DNA from: a virus
Virus record (IMG/VR): IMGVR_UViG_3300025009_000151
Location: 1 to 49,888 of that record
Direction: 5' to 3' (one strand)
Length of the DNA stretch: 49,888 nucleotides
Part shown: positions 1 through 6,697 of the stretch, piece after piece
Numbering within the stretch: position 1 is the stretch's first letter
How the letters are laid out: every line of letters begins with the position of its first letter
Made by a program: the position numbers and the translations under genes
Notes under the pieces: model-generated
What the model was told of the DNA's origin: nothing
Databases searched by the model: none
The model's input: only the letters and a program-made list of their open reading frames with translations

Positions 1-12
1 ACCATATGACAT
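1..12 (-). CDS. terS: Start of small terminase subunit (fragment at left edge)
   Basis: A leftward ATG lies at 12-10 and is followed by three codons (S-Y-G) before the edge. It is preceded on the minus strand by AGGAGG (28-23) with a 10-nt spacer. A terminator ends the previous leftward gene just upstream, so this starts a new transcript segment. If the window is circular, it reads into the open small-terminase frame at the right edge. The frames match if the AC found at both ends is a 2-base overlap. This is an inference; the fragment alone cannot identify the gene. Confidence 0.55.
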
Positions 13-62
13 GAAGTATTCACCTCCTATACTTAAATATATAGTATTAAGTAAAAAAATGC

Positions 63-105
63 AATAAAAAAGACACCTACAGTTTATGCCGATCCTGTAG
101 ATGCC
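63..105 (-). terminator. Rho-independent terminator after the lysis/nucleotide operon
   Basis: On the minus strand GGCATCTACAG (105-95) pairs with CTGTAGGTGTC (82-72), including two G-U pairs, and is followed by a run of T. It lies downstream of the small RHH-like gene and upstream of the presumed terS start. Confidence 0.8.
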
Positions 106-186
106 TTTTAAAGAAAGGAGGAAAAAGGAGGTCAATGAGTACACCGAACCAAGCCAGAATGAAAATGTCCCTGCGCTGCCCTACAT

Positions 187-363
187 TTAATATACTCTAT
201 ACTCCTCGGTGTTGGCAAGTTTTTCTTTGTGATTTTTTGTGAAATAATCTAAAATTATTTTCTCCAATAACGCTGACTGTGTGGTTTCTTCTTGTGCGGC
301 CATTTGTTTGAGTAGACGGTGAGCATTTTTATCCACATAAGTGCCGAGTTTAGTTTTAATCAT
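187..363 (-). CDS. Small ribbon-helix-helix-like protein (58 aa)
   Basis: The product begins MIKTKLGTYVDKNAHRLLKQ, runs through a helical segment ending near EKIILDYF, and finishes ..EEYRVY. A basic N-terminal strand followed by two helices is typical of CopG/Arc-type ribbon-helix-helix DNA-binding proteins. The ATG shares one base with the endolysin stop (TAATG), so translation is probably coupled. It is the last gene before a terminator. A role as a transcriptional regulator is inferred from the fold pattern only; no target site is known. Confidence 0.6.
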   Translation of the reverse strand: MIKTKLGTYVDKNAHRLLKQMAAQEETTQSALLEKIILDYFTKNHKEKLANTEEYRVY

Positions 364-1031
364 TAGATTAACCCGATTAATATCTTAGCCAATTCTGCCC
401 TTGTAACAGGTTGGTCAGGCTTGAATGTACCATCAGAGTAACCTGTCATTAACCCGTTATTCTTAAACACACTAATAAACTTTACCGCCCAGTGATCCAC
501 AGGAACGTCAACGAATGGGCCTTGTGGTTTAGGTGCAGGCAGTAAGTCTTTGAATAGCCTGTCCCAAGGGAACTTAGGGCCGGGGCAATTCGGACGGTTC
601 ACCGAGTCGATACGATAATGGCCGATTATGTGGTCATGGTCAACGAGGATATTATGTTTAGCAATCAACATTTTGTGTAGTTTTAAAGTTGCCTGATACT
701 GCGGTTCGGTTAAGTCACCGTCCAAACCTGCACCTCTGTACCCTTCATGCTCAATACCGATAGTAATGTTATTTGGATTAGTTACACCATGTAAAGGCCA
801 GTTAGGCTTATTTACCTGACCTGCATGCCACGCTCTATTAGAATCGTCGACTAACTGAACAATCTCTCCCTTACGACTCACTACATAATGAGCAGATGCG
901 TCTGAGTCAGGGTTACACAGCCACGATACCGCACCGTCAAATGAACCGGCTGTGATGTGGTTAATGATAGCCACAATTTTATGACCGCCACGGCTACTGT
1001 AATTAGGACTTGCTTTGTATTGTATATCCAT
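363..1031 (-). CDS. Endolysin: N-acetylmuramoyl-L-alanine amidase with one SLH domain
   Basis: Residues 1 to about 165 match the Amidase_2/PGRP fold. It starts with the strand ending NHITAG, contains the HYVV and WHAG segments, and has IIGHYRID followed by NCPGP; the histidines and cysteine fit the zinc site. This enzyme class cuts the amide bond between MurNAc and the peptide stem. Residues 173-222 (FVDVP..HWA, then TGYSDGTFKPDQPVTRAE) form one S-layer homology domain, which normally binds secondary cell-wall polymer, so the host probably displays SLH-anchored proteins. The ATG overlaps the dCMP deaminase stop. It is far from the holin genes at 30.4-30.9 kb. There is no signal peptide, so export depends on a holin. 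Confidence 0.92.
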   Translation of the reverse strand: MDIQYKASPNYSSRGGHKIVAIINHITAGSFDGAVSWLCNPDSDASAHYVVSRKGEIVQLVDDSNRAWHAGQVNKPNWPLHGVTNPNNITIGIEHEGYRGAGLDGDLTEPQYQATLKLHKMLIAKHNILVDHDHIIGHYRIDSVNRPNCPGPKFPWDRLFKDLLPAPKPQGPFVDVPVDHWAVKFISVFKNNGLMTGYSDGTFKPDQPVTRAELAKILIGLI

Positions 1032-1462
1032 TATATAGCCACTCCTTTATACTTATTTACTGATACGTTAACGTCAGATAATAGGTGTATACCGCTATCA
1101 GGATACTCGTTATCGAATATAACAGACGATATACCTGCATCATATATAACATTAGCACATATTCTACATGGTGCATGAGTAACGTACATAGTAGCACCTA
1201 ACGGGTTATTGTAATGTTTGTACGCATCAAGTATGCAACAGACCTCAGCGTGTAACGCTCTGCATACTTCTAACCTCTCACCGCTAGGAATATTTAACTT
1301 ATCCCTTTTACAGCCGTGCATCATACAGGCAAATTTAATGATAGGGCCATTATAACCCACACCTATAACTTTACCATCCTTCACAAGCACAGCCCCTACT
1401 TTACGGTGTAAGCAGGTTGAGTTATTGGCAACGTCTTTAGCCAATTCCATATAGTCAACCAT
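1031..1462 (-). CDS. dCMP deaminase
   Basis: This is a zinc-dependent cytidine/deoxycytidylate deaminase. HAE (in RALHAEVCC) gives a zinc ligand and the proton-shuttling Glu; HAPCRIC gives the PCxxC pair of zinc ligands. The family converts dCMP to dUMP, the substrate of thymidylate synthase, whose gene lies just upstream in the same operon. The ATG at 1462 was chosen because GGAGG sits 8 nt before it; a longer frame using TTG at 1528 has no good ribosome binding site. Family membership is clear. Preference for dCMP over cytidine or deoxycytidine is inferred from context. Confidence 0.88.
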   Translation of the reverse strand: MVDYMELAKDVANNSTCLHRKVGAVLVKDGKVIGVGYNGPIIKFACMMHGCKRDKLNIPSGERLEVCRALHAEVCCILDAYKHYNNPLGATMYVTHAPCRICANVIYDAGISSVIFDNEYPDSGIHLLSDVNVSVNKYKGVAI

Positions 1463-1559
1463 TCTACCAATCCTCCATAACTCTGACCTCGGCGTAGTGT
1501 TCAGCCGGGAAGTTTTTGTTGTACTCAATATCTGCGTATATAATAGGAAGTGATTAAAA

Positions 1560-2234
1560 TTATTTGTATTTAATTAACTGTTTTACCTGCTCCCAGGCGT
1601 AGTCGTAAACGTGCGCTCCTTTAGAGGAGATTATCATACACCCGTCCTTTACCCCTATCTCTGAGGCCATATACTCTTTAAGTAACTGTAAACCTCCAAG
1701 ATTTTCCGGCATAGCGGCGAATATATCCCATGACCTAAAGTAGATTATAAAATGCAATGCACCGTCTTTAATCCGGCAATCAATAGTCCTTAAACAAGGT
1801 GGATCATTCAAGTAAATATCTGACGGTTGCCCTATCTCAATAATAGCCTGATTAGTATTAGGAGTTAATTTCAAAATACCTATAACGTGTTGTAAACTGA
1901 TTTGTATACGCTCACCATAAGTGTAATCCTCGTTGTCAGCAACCTCACAGCCAAAGATATAATTAGCAAAGTATTTCTCTATCTTATCCATGTCTGTAGG
2001 CGGTGCAACATTTATACCTTCTGGTATAATAGGAGTTAATGGTCTATTACCTGGATTAGTTATGACAGCCGTGAGGTAGTCAAGCTCTCTGCGTTCATGC
2101 TGATTCTCAAAACTACCATGCTGTACCATGTACTCTCTACTACCACCGTTAGAATAAGCGTGGTATAATTCGGATAACGACCTGTACCAAACCTCCGGTA
2201 TATCAAAACAAGTTAATACTGTAGGCTTTAACAA
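1560..2234 (-). CDS. thyA: Thymidylate synthase (ThyA family, short form)
   Basis: The product is 224 aa and shorter than the usual 260-320 aa. The catalytic cysteine is C147 in DPPCLRTIDCR. It is followed by the family's YFRSWDIFAAMPENLGGLQL stretch, which binds dUMP and folate, and by a C-terminal ..GAHVYDYAW segment. The reaction methylates dUMP to dTMP with methylene-tetrahydrofolate; a dUMP or dCMP hydroxymethylase cannot be excluded because the folds are shared. The start is TTG with AGGAGGAG just upstream and overlaps the end of the MazG-like gene. Its neighbour dCMP deaminase would supply the substrate. Confidence 0.85.
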   Translation of the reverse strand: MLKPTVLTCFDIPEVWYRSLSELYHAYSNGGSREYMVQHGSFENQHERRELDYLTAVITNPGNRPLTPIIPEGINVAPPTDMDKIEKYFANYIFGCEVADNEDYTYGERIQISLQHVIGILKLTPNTNQAIIEIGQPSDIYLNDPPCLRTIDCRIKDGALHFIIYFRSWDIFAAMPENLGGLQLLKEYMASEIGVKDGCMIISSKGAHVYDYAWEQVKQLIKYK

Positions 2235-2506
2235 TTACTCTCCTCCTCACTATAATAACCCCTCTCTCTGTTCTTCTCTACCATTGCTTCTTGTGTCATC
2301 TTTGTGGATACGCCGTTACGTTCTTCACGCATACGCTGTAGCGTTTCCACACTCTGCCCTAAGTCGCACAGTTCCATGTCCATTTCACCTAGCATACCAT
2401 CGTTATAGGCTTTAAAAACCTCAACCAATTCTGACTGAATGTGGTCAAGTTGTTGCTTGATAGTGTTAGTGTCTGCAAATTTTATACGAGGGAATTTATA
2501 AGGCAT
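2228..2506 (-). CDS. MazG-like nucleotide pyrophosphohydrolase
   Basis: The 92-aa all-alpha protein has an SELVEVF helix followed by EMDMELCDLGQSVE. This resembles the metal-binding ExxE..ExxD pattern of MazG/dUTPase-like hydrolases, which remove pyrophosphate from (d)NTPs. Its location between ThyA and a DUF3310 protein fits dNTP pool control. It overlaps the ThyA start by a few bases. The assignment rests on a short motif, so substrate is unknown. Confidence 0.6.
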   Translation of the reverse strand: MPYKFPRIKFADTNTIKQQLDHIQSELVEVFKAYNDGMLGEMDMELCDLGQSVETLQRMREERNGVSTKMTQEAMVEKNRERGYYSEEESNC

Positions 2507-2789
2507 TATTCCTTATCCTTTCAGAAAAAGTTTCTCGCTTGTCCAATTCCACACCACAAAGAATATGCGAGTAGTCACTTACCTTTTTCAAGTCCTCAAG
2601 GTTACGGGTTTTTTTGAACCGTAACGCATACTTAAGGATGTTAGTTATTGCAAAGTCCTCGAATATGTCGTTAGCCATTGCAACCTCTATAGCATCTATG
2701 CCGTGTTCACGTAGTTTTACGTAATGTGCCGAACCTTCCGTTTGGCAGTAGTCCCTACCGAGTTTACGAATCTCACTAATTGATTTCAC
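2496..2789 (-). CDS. DUF3310 protein (T7 gp1.7-like nucleotide kinase family)
   Basis: The pattern SAHYVKLREHGIDAIEVA, then ITNILKYALRFKKTRNLEDLKKVSDY, is characteristic of DUF3310. The T7 gene 1.7 product, which carries this domain, phosphorylates dTMP and dGMP; other members are not characterised. The start is GTG with GGAGGT before it. Its position between NrdG and the MazG-like gene supports a nucleotide role. Confidence 0.75.
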   Translation of the reverse strand: MKSISEIRKLGRDYCQTEGSAHYVKLREHGIDAIEVAMANDIFEDFAITNILKYALRFKKTRNLEDLKKVSDYSHILCGVELDKRETFSERIRNNAL

Positions 2790-2792
2790 GTT

Positions 2793-3293
2793 TTACCTCC
2801 ATTCCTGCGTATCAGTTACGTCAACGAATTTACCGTCGATACGTTGATATACTCTTTGATTTTTTGACCCTCTGAATCTTAACGATATGTCACGCTGCGA
2901 CTCTATGTAAGGGCCATCCACAATGTAATCCATTAGACCTAGTGTAAGTGAATCATACTCCATTAACTTACTCAAGTTGTAACCTGTATATAACATAAAG
3001 TTTAAGTCTGGTCTTTTCTCTCTTAACATGCCTGTTAAATAATACATACTTGCAGGCTGATCCATAGGTTCTCCGCCTGAGTAAGTTATACCTGTTATTA
3101 GTGGGTTAGCTTCTAAATGATTAAGTATAACTTTACTTAAATCTTTAGGTGTAATAAACATACCACCTTCGTAGTCGTGCGTCTGCGGGTTGTGGCAGCC
3201 TTTACAATTATGACCGCACCCTTGAAAAAATACAACGAGCCTATTTCCCGCCCCATCCACTATAGAGTGTGGTACTATCTGTGCTATTCTCAT
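2793..3293 (-). CDS. nrdG: Anaerobic ribonucleotide reductase activating protein
   Basis: This is a 166-aa radical SAM protein with the CxxxCxxC motif at C26, C30 and C33 (FFQGCGHNCKGCHNPQTHD) and the family's TYSGGEPM segment. NrdG uses S-adenosylmethionine and a 4Fe-4S cluster to make the glycyl radical on NrdD. No nrdD is present in the window, so the phage enzyme would have to activate the host reductase. The length is normal for NrdG. The first 53 nt overlap the upstream zinc-ribbon gene. It points to replication in an anaerobic host. Confidence 0.9.
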   Translation of the reverse strand: MRIAQIVPHSIVDGAGNRLVVFFQGCGHNCKGCHNPQTHDYEGGMFITPKDLSKVILNHLEANPLITGITYSGGEPMDQPASMYYLTGMLREKRPDLNFMLYTGYNLSKLMEYDSLTLGLMDYIVDGPYIESQRDISLRFRGSKNQRVYQRIDGKFVDVTDTQEWR

Positions 3294-3462
3294 CTTTTAA
3301 GGTTGTCCTCCCTCCGAATAGTAGCGTCATTTCTGTTGTAGTGGTTATGGTGTAGTCGCTAAGACACTCTAAGTTTTTACACTTAACAGTGGTTACACCA
3401 GGAGAAAAAATGTTAGACTGATTCGTTGTGCCACACTGTTTGCATGTCCACACATGAATCAT
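3241..3462 (-). CDS. Small zinc-ribbon protein
   Basis: The 73-aa protein has WTCKQCGTTN and VKCKNLEC, two CxxC-type pairs that can form one zinc ribbon at the N terminus. The C terminus is rich in Thr, Ser and Gly. The ATG has AGGAGG 9 nt upstream. Its last 53 nt overlap the nrdG start in another frame. Function is unknown. Confidence 0.65.
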   Translation of the reverse strand: MIHVWTCKQCGTTNQSNIFSPGVTTVKCKNLECLSDYTITTTTEMTLLFGGRTTLKDENSTDSTTLYSGWGGK

Positions 3463-3465
3463 TTA

Positions 3466-3822
3466 TCAGTCCTCCTCGTCCATGTATAGTGGCGGCATAG
3501 TAATACTTTTATCGTCCCAATATTGATCTGCGTAGACTTTCCTCGTATCTACTGCGTCCTGCATCCACTCAAATACTGACGGGTGATGTTCGTTAAAGTA
3601 ATGTATTGGTAGTCTATGCTGCCTTATAAATTTTTTAGCGTCCTCAAGTTTCTCGCCAGCCCTGCATGTCCACAAAATAAAGACAGTGTTTGGCTTACCG
3701 GCTAACTGCGCTTGCATCATGTTAATGGTGGACTCAATAAGTTCCGCTTTGGATATATCCGGCCACCCGTCTTTACACAGAGTGCCGTCGAAGTCTATCG
3801 CAATAAGGTAAGGTTTTTTAAT
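3466..3822 (-). CDS. HAD-like phosphatase-type protein with apparent AUU start
   Basis: Opening the frame upstream of the first ATG (3720) gives residues IKKPYLIAIDFDGTLCKDG, which contain the DxDGT motif I of the HAD superfamily; ILWTCR and KVYADQYWDDKS fit the later motifs. The frame is closed by TGA three codons before ATT at 3822-3820, and no ATG, GTG or TTG precedes the catalytic DFDGT. GGAG sits 9 nt before this ATT. The likely start is therefore AUU, giving 118 aa. Starting at ATG 3720 would remove the catalytic aspartates. Substrate is unknown. Confidence 0.8.
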   Translation of the reverse strand: MKKPYLIAIDFDGTLCKDGWPDISKAELIESTINMMQAQLAGKPNTVFILWTCRAGEKLEDAKKFIRQHRLPIHYFNEHHPSVFEWMQDAVDTRKVYADQYWDDKSITMPPLYMDEED

Positions 3823-3868
3823 ATGTACTCACTCCTCTATAGTTTTATCAATTTTCTCTTCTACAAAT

Positions 3869-3898
3869 AGTATACGCCCTACTTGTATGGTAAGTAAA
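3869..3898 (-). promoter_or_regulatory. Candidate leftward promoter for the 3.8-0.2 kb operon
   Basis: On the minus strand TTTACT (3898-3893) and TATACT (3874-3869) are 18 nt apart. The -10 box overlaps one arm of an 11-bp inverted repeat, so control by a repressor is possible. Confidence 0.45.
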
Positions 3899-3960
3899 GA
3901 ATTATTTAGCAGAAATCTTCTAAATTTTTATTGCTACCACAATAGAGTTTAGGGCGTATA
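3871..3960. repeat. Two-armed 11-bp inverted repeat, candidate operator pair
   Basis: TATACGCCCTA at 3871-3881 is exactly repeated in inverse orientation as TAGGGCGTATA at 3950-3960. One arm overlaps the proposed -10 box. The 68-bp separation suits a protein dimer bound at two sites. Confidence 0.55.
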
Positions 3961-4057
3961 GTTACCACACTTCAATGGGTATACTGTTTACTGGGTACTT
4001 GATTTAAAAATTATAATTTATTCTCACGGTCTTAGCGAATGACCTTCTAAAAAATTT

Positions 4058-4084
4058 AACCACACTTAATGAGTAGGTGTGGTT
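4058..4084. terminator. Bidirectional terminator after the radical SAM gene
   Basis: AACCACAC (4058-4065) pairs with GTGTGGTT (4077-4084). On the minus strand the stem is followed by TAAATTTTTT, and on the plus strand by a pyrimidine-rich T run. It lies directly downstream of the leftward radical SAM gene. Confidence 0.75.
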
Positions 4085-4092
4085 TTTCTTTT

Positions 4093-4998
4093 TTATCTCT
4101 TACTGTACTTTTGTTTAATATACTCTTTGAATGTGCATGATTTAAACAACTGTTTTCTGTTGCACCAACGAGCTAAGTCTTTTACATAAGGTTTAGTTTT
4201 ATCGTAGGCCATAACAAATGGGTCAACACCTAAACTTTTCAATTTTAGCACCCTGTATAAGTCCTCTCTTATCGTAGTATTGTACCCACACAATACATAG
4301 AAAGTTAACCTGTAAGGTTTTATACCTGCTTTACCTAATAACTTTATACCTTGCACGACATGGTACTCGATCTCAGGCTTGTCCCAGGCAAAATAAAACA
4401 TTCTTTTGCGTCCTGTAAAAGACTCGGTTTTAATCTTACTTAACAAGTTAGCATAGAAGTCGTTAACTAATCTAATGTCTAATCCTTGGTCGAAACATAT
4501 GGATAGTTTACGGTCAATAATGTCCTGCAAATGGTCAGGGGCATCCACACACGATAAAAAATTAGAGTCGTATAAAACTACCTTATTAGATGAAGGATTA
4601 ATTAACTTGTCCACAGTATTAACGGTATGTACTAAGTTACCCTCGATACTCGGAACCACACACCACGGGCAATCATTCGGGCATCCTGACGTTAACCTTC
4701 CGAGGCCATAATTTATATTGTATAGGGAGTAGTCAGGTTTGCAGCTATCCACATCTTTAGGTAGGTTTATATAAGCATCGTATCCCGGCCCTCCTGCCAC
4801 AGAGTTAGGATACTTGTTTAATAGTTTATCTACTACCTGCTTGTCCTTGTCAAATATACATGAAATATAGTTTATTCCGGTGCGTAAGACTAATTTGTTT
4901 AGGTGTACCTTGTCACCACAATCATTATGATAAGTTGACAATTTCATTAATGCTAGGTTAGGTCTTGGATGTTTCAAATCTATTAATCCTATATTCAT
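4093..4998 (-). CDS. Radical SAM protein of unknown function
   Basis: The product is 301 aa. C106, C110 and C113 (SGCPNDCPWC) form the CxxxCxxC 4Fe-4S motif. The first 95 residues (IGLIDL, later AGGPGYDAY) resemble the N-terminal region of cobalamin-binding-type radical SAM enzymes, but no cobalamin ligand motif is evident. Later strands such as ICFDQGLDIRLV and TFYVLCGYNT fit the TIM-type barrel. It is a separate transcription unit between two terminator or promoter regions. Substrate is unknown; RNA, peptide or nucleotide modification are all possible. Confidence 0.8.
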   Translation of the reverse strand: MNIGLIDLKHPRPNLALMKLSTYHNDCGDKVHLNKLVLRTGINYISCIFDKDKQVVDKLLNKYPNSVAGGPGYDAYINLPKDVDSCKPDYSLYNINYGLGRLTSGCPNDCPWCVVPSIEGNLVHTVNTVDKLINPSSNKVVLYDSNFLSCVDAPDHLQDIIDRKLSICFDQGLDIRLVNDFYANLLSKIKTESFTGRKRMFYFAWDKPEIEYHVVQGIKLLGKAGIKPYRLTFYVLCGYNTTIREDLYRVLKLKSLGVDPFVMAYDKTKPYVKDLARWCNRKQLFKSCTFKEYIKQKYSKR

Positions 4999-5054
4999 TA
5001 TGTACCCTCCACAGTTAAAAAATATTTAAATACTCATAAATGTACTTATTACCT

Positions 5055-5083
5055 ATTTTAAACTATTATTTATAATTGATCAA
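5055..5083 (-). promoter_or_regulatory. Candidate promoter for the radical SAM gene
   Basis: On the minus strand TTGATC (5083-5078) and TAAAAT (5060-5055) are separated by 17 nt in an AT-rich stretch, upstream of the ATG at 4998. Confidence 0.45.
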
Positions 5084-5157
5084 CTACTATTTTGTATTTA
5101 AAGATTTTTGTATAGTTATACCAGAGGAAAATATGAAAAATTAGAAATTGGGTATAT

Positions 5158-5198
5158 GTATACCACACCATATAGAGCATGTCCTCGATATGGTATAC
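5158..5198. repeat. Inverted repeat GTATACCA/TGGTATAC
   Basis: GTATACCA at 5158-5165 is mirrored by TGGTATAC at 5191-5198. It may be a protein-binding site. Confidence 0.45.
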
Positions 5199-5360
5199 GG
5201 TTCTCCACAAATCAGTGATTGATTTCCACACTTCCCCCGTGTCGGTGTTCTAGTTTGTGTTTGTGTTTTTGTCTGAGTCGTTCTTTTTGTATTATTAAAG
5301 AAATTTGTATAGGAATGGTAGGGTAATGGGCATGTAGAGAGTGGATGCCATTAAGTGGCC

Positions 5361-5387
5361 GGGTCGCTGGGGGGCCGGGTAGGGGGG
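5361..5387 (+). other. G-quadruplex motif
   Basis: Four G runs on the plus strand (5361-5363, 5369-5374, 5377-5379, 5382-5387) are joined by loops of 5, 2 and 2 nt, which meets the canonical G3+N1-7 rule. It stands out in AT-rich non-coding DNA. Confidence 0.6.
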
Positions 5388-5542
5388 TCATAGTATCGCT
5401 CTAGTGTTATACCGTCACTCCTATATACAATTCTATAATAATATACAAGAATCTTTAATGATTAACACAATTCTTTAAGAATAGGGTTATACACAAACAT
5501 TAAGCTGTTAGTGGTGTGTCACTGGTGCACATGACCGCAAAA

Positions 5543-5619
5543 CACCTTATTTTTTTGTGTTTAATTACGGGAACCCGCGTCGTTGCTGGGTTTTAGCACC
5601 TTATTTTTTTTTGTTTAAG
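5543..5619 (+). repeat. Direct repeat of CACCTTATTTTTTT with a hairpin between
   Basis: The copies begin at 5543 and 5597 and continue into a GTTTAA-like segment. Between them AACCC..GGGTT (about 5571-5593) can fold as a hairpin followed by TTT. Confidence 0.5.
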
Positions 5620-5639
5620 TAAATCAACTGACAAGACTG

Positions 5640-5673
5640 ACGTATAAGGGGGGACATTCTGTCCCCTATACGT
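5640..5673. repeat. Long imperfect hairpin
   Basis: ACGTATA (5640-5646) pairs with TATACGT (5667-5673), and GGGGACA (5650-5656) pairs with TGTCCCC (5660-5666). There is a 3-nt bulge on the left arm and a TTC loop. It has no T run, so it is not an ordinary terminator; an origin or operator structure is possible. Confidence 0.6.
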
Positions 5674-5969
5674 ATGTCCATTTTACCTTATACAAGAAAA
5701 AATAAGGCATTATTATTTTATAGGGGATCTCAAAATCGGCCATTTTAGGATTCCCCCGTTTTAACCAGTATAGCCTCAAATAACCCAATTTAATCAATTT
5801 AGCTCACTTGCCTCAAAAACCTAAAATCGGCCCTCGAGCTACAAGAAGCATACACAAGTAAAACAGTGTATTATTGAGTATCAGCGACTTATCTAAAACC
5901 GCCCAAAAACCTAAAATAGGTGGTATAACACTCGAGGTACACTATAAATACTTATACATAAAGATTCAA

Positions 5970-5998
5970 TTGACTAAAACGATCTAAAGTGATACATT
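5970..5998 (+). promoter_or_regulatory. Candidate rightward promoter for the RHH operon
   Basis: TTGACT (5970-5975), 17 nt, then TACATT (5993-5998), upstream of the gene starting at 6076. Confidence 0.45.
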
Positions 5999-6075
5999 AG
6001 TAGTACATTAAATAACACTAGCAATACACTAAAAACCTAATCAAAAAACTAAAAAATCAGAAGGGGTGATTATTT

Positions 6076-6285
6076 GTGGCAGTCTCTAACAAAAACATCC
6101 GTAAGCCAGTGACCATGCCTAAAGAAATGCTGCACGTTATTAACTACTTGGCAGATGTGGATAACAGAACGGCATCTAGCTATATCACTAAGGTATTAGC
6201 TAAACACCTTCGGGCCTTGAAAGGTACGGCAATAATGAAGCAATACGAGGACTTTTATGCTTACGAGGAAGGGGCGAATCTATGA
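6076..6285 (+). CDS. Ribbon-helix-helix-like DNA-binding protein (69 aa)
   Basis: Begins at GTG with AAGGGGTG upstream. The sequence KPVTMPKEMLHVINYLADVD followed by NRTASSYITKVLAKHLRAL gives a short strand and two helices, as in CopG/MetJ-type regulators. It is the first rightward gene after the non-coding region, so it may regulate its own promoter or a plasmid-like copy-control system. The ATG of the next gene overlaps its stop. Confidence 0.65.
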   Translation: MAVSNKNIRKPVTMPKEMLHVINYLADVDNRTASSYITKVLAKHLRALKGTAIMKQYEDFYAYEEGANL

Positions 6286-6476
6286 TAGCTATGTTACTGC
6301 ATAAATATTATGTAAGGGTCATTCCATACTTAGATGCCCATAATAATCTATGTGTGGATAAAGGCTACCTAGTCTATGCCGAGACGGAACAAGAGGCCAT
6401 AGAACTATACCTAAAAGACCGGAAACCGCCTCTAACAGCTACTGAACGTGATCTACTTAAGGCTACATTAATTTAA
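6282..6476 (+). CDS. Small protein of unknown function (64 aa)
   Basis: Overlaps the end of the RHH-like gene (ATGA), so the two are probably co-translated. The pattern YYVRVIPYLD..GYLVYAETEQEAIELYLKDR looks like a small alpha/beta domain. No family was recognised. A hairpin follows. Confidence 0.6.
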   Translation: MIAMLLHKYYVRVIPYLDAHNNLCVDKGYLVYAETEQEAIELYLKDRKPPLTATERDLLKATLI

Positions 6477-6490
6477 AACAACCACAAAAA

Positions 6491-6518
6491 GACCACACAA
6501 CCTTAAAAATGTGTGGTC
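6491..6518 (+). terminator. Hairpin after the RHH operon
   Basis: GACCACACA (6491-6499) pairs exactly with TGTGTGGTC (6510-6518). The following AATCTATT is a weak U tract, so termination is likely but not strong. Confidence 0.55.
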
Positions 6519-6623
6519 AATCTATTCACCAGTTAACACCCAAAATACTAGCAACCAAAAACCGGTAAAATAATACCTTCCATTATATACACAAAAAACT
6601 TTAAACAAAAACATTAATAACTA

Positions 6624-6652
6624 TAGACAAAACTTTAGTTATATGTTATACT
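6624..6652 (+). promoter_or_regulatory. Rightward promoter
   Basis: TAGACA (6624-6629), 17 nt, then TATACT (6647-6652). The same TAGACA -35 box is used at 17950. It drives the gene at 6698 and the hammerhead RNA. Confidence 0.65.
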
Positions 6653-6659
6653 TATAACA
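6644..6659. promoter_or_regulatory. Palindromic operator over the -10 box
   Basis: TGTTATA (6644-6650), CT, TATAACA (6653-6659) is a perfect 7-bp palindrome that covers the -10 element, a typical repressor position. Confidence 0.5.
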
Positions 6660-6697
6660 GTTAAAGAACACGACAAACAACCGGGGGGGTTAACAGT

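Larger units (their letters stand above)
4999..6075. other. About 1.1 kb non-coding region, candidate origin/control region
   Basis: No convincing gene was found here, and it separates divergent gene sets (leftward at 4998, rightward at 6076). It holds an 8-bp inverted repeat (5158-5198), a G-quadruplex motif (5361-5387), a direct repeat of CACCTTATTTTTTT (5543 and 5597), a 34-base hairpin (5640-5673), three CCTAAAAT/GGCC motifs (5732-5750, 5811-5842, 5902-5940) and promoters at both ends. Such density of structure suggests replication or transcription control; no initiator site was identified. Confidence 0.5.

Noticed and set aside
5201-5230. DnaA boxes from TTCTCCACA and TTTCCACA
   Set aside because: Each has mismatches from TTATCCACA, and CCACA is enriched everywhere in this genome, so they are not informative.
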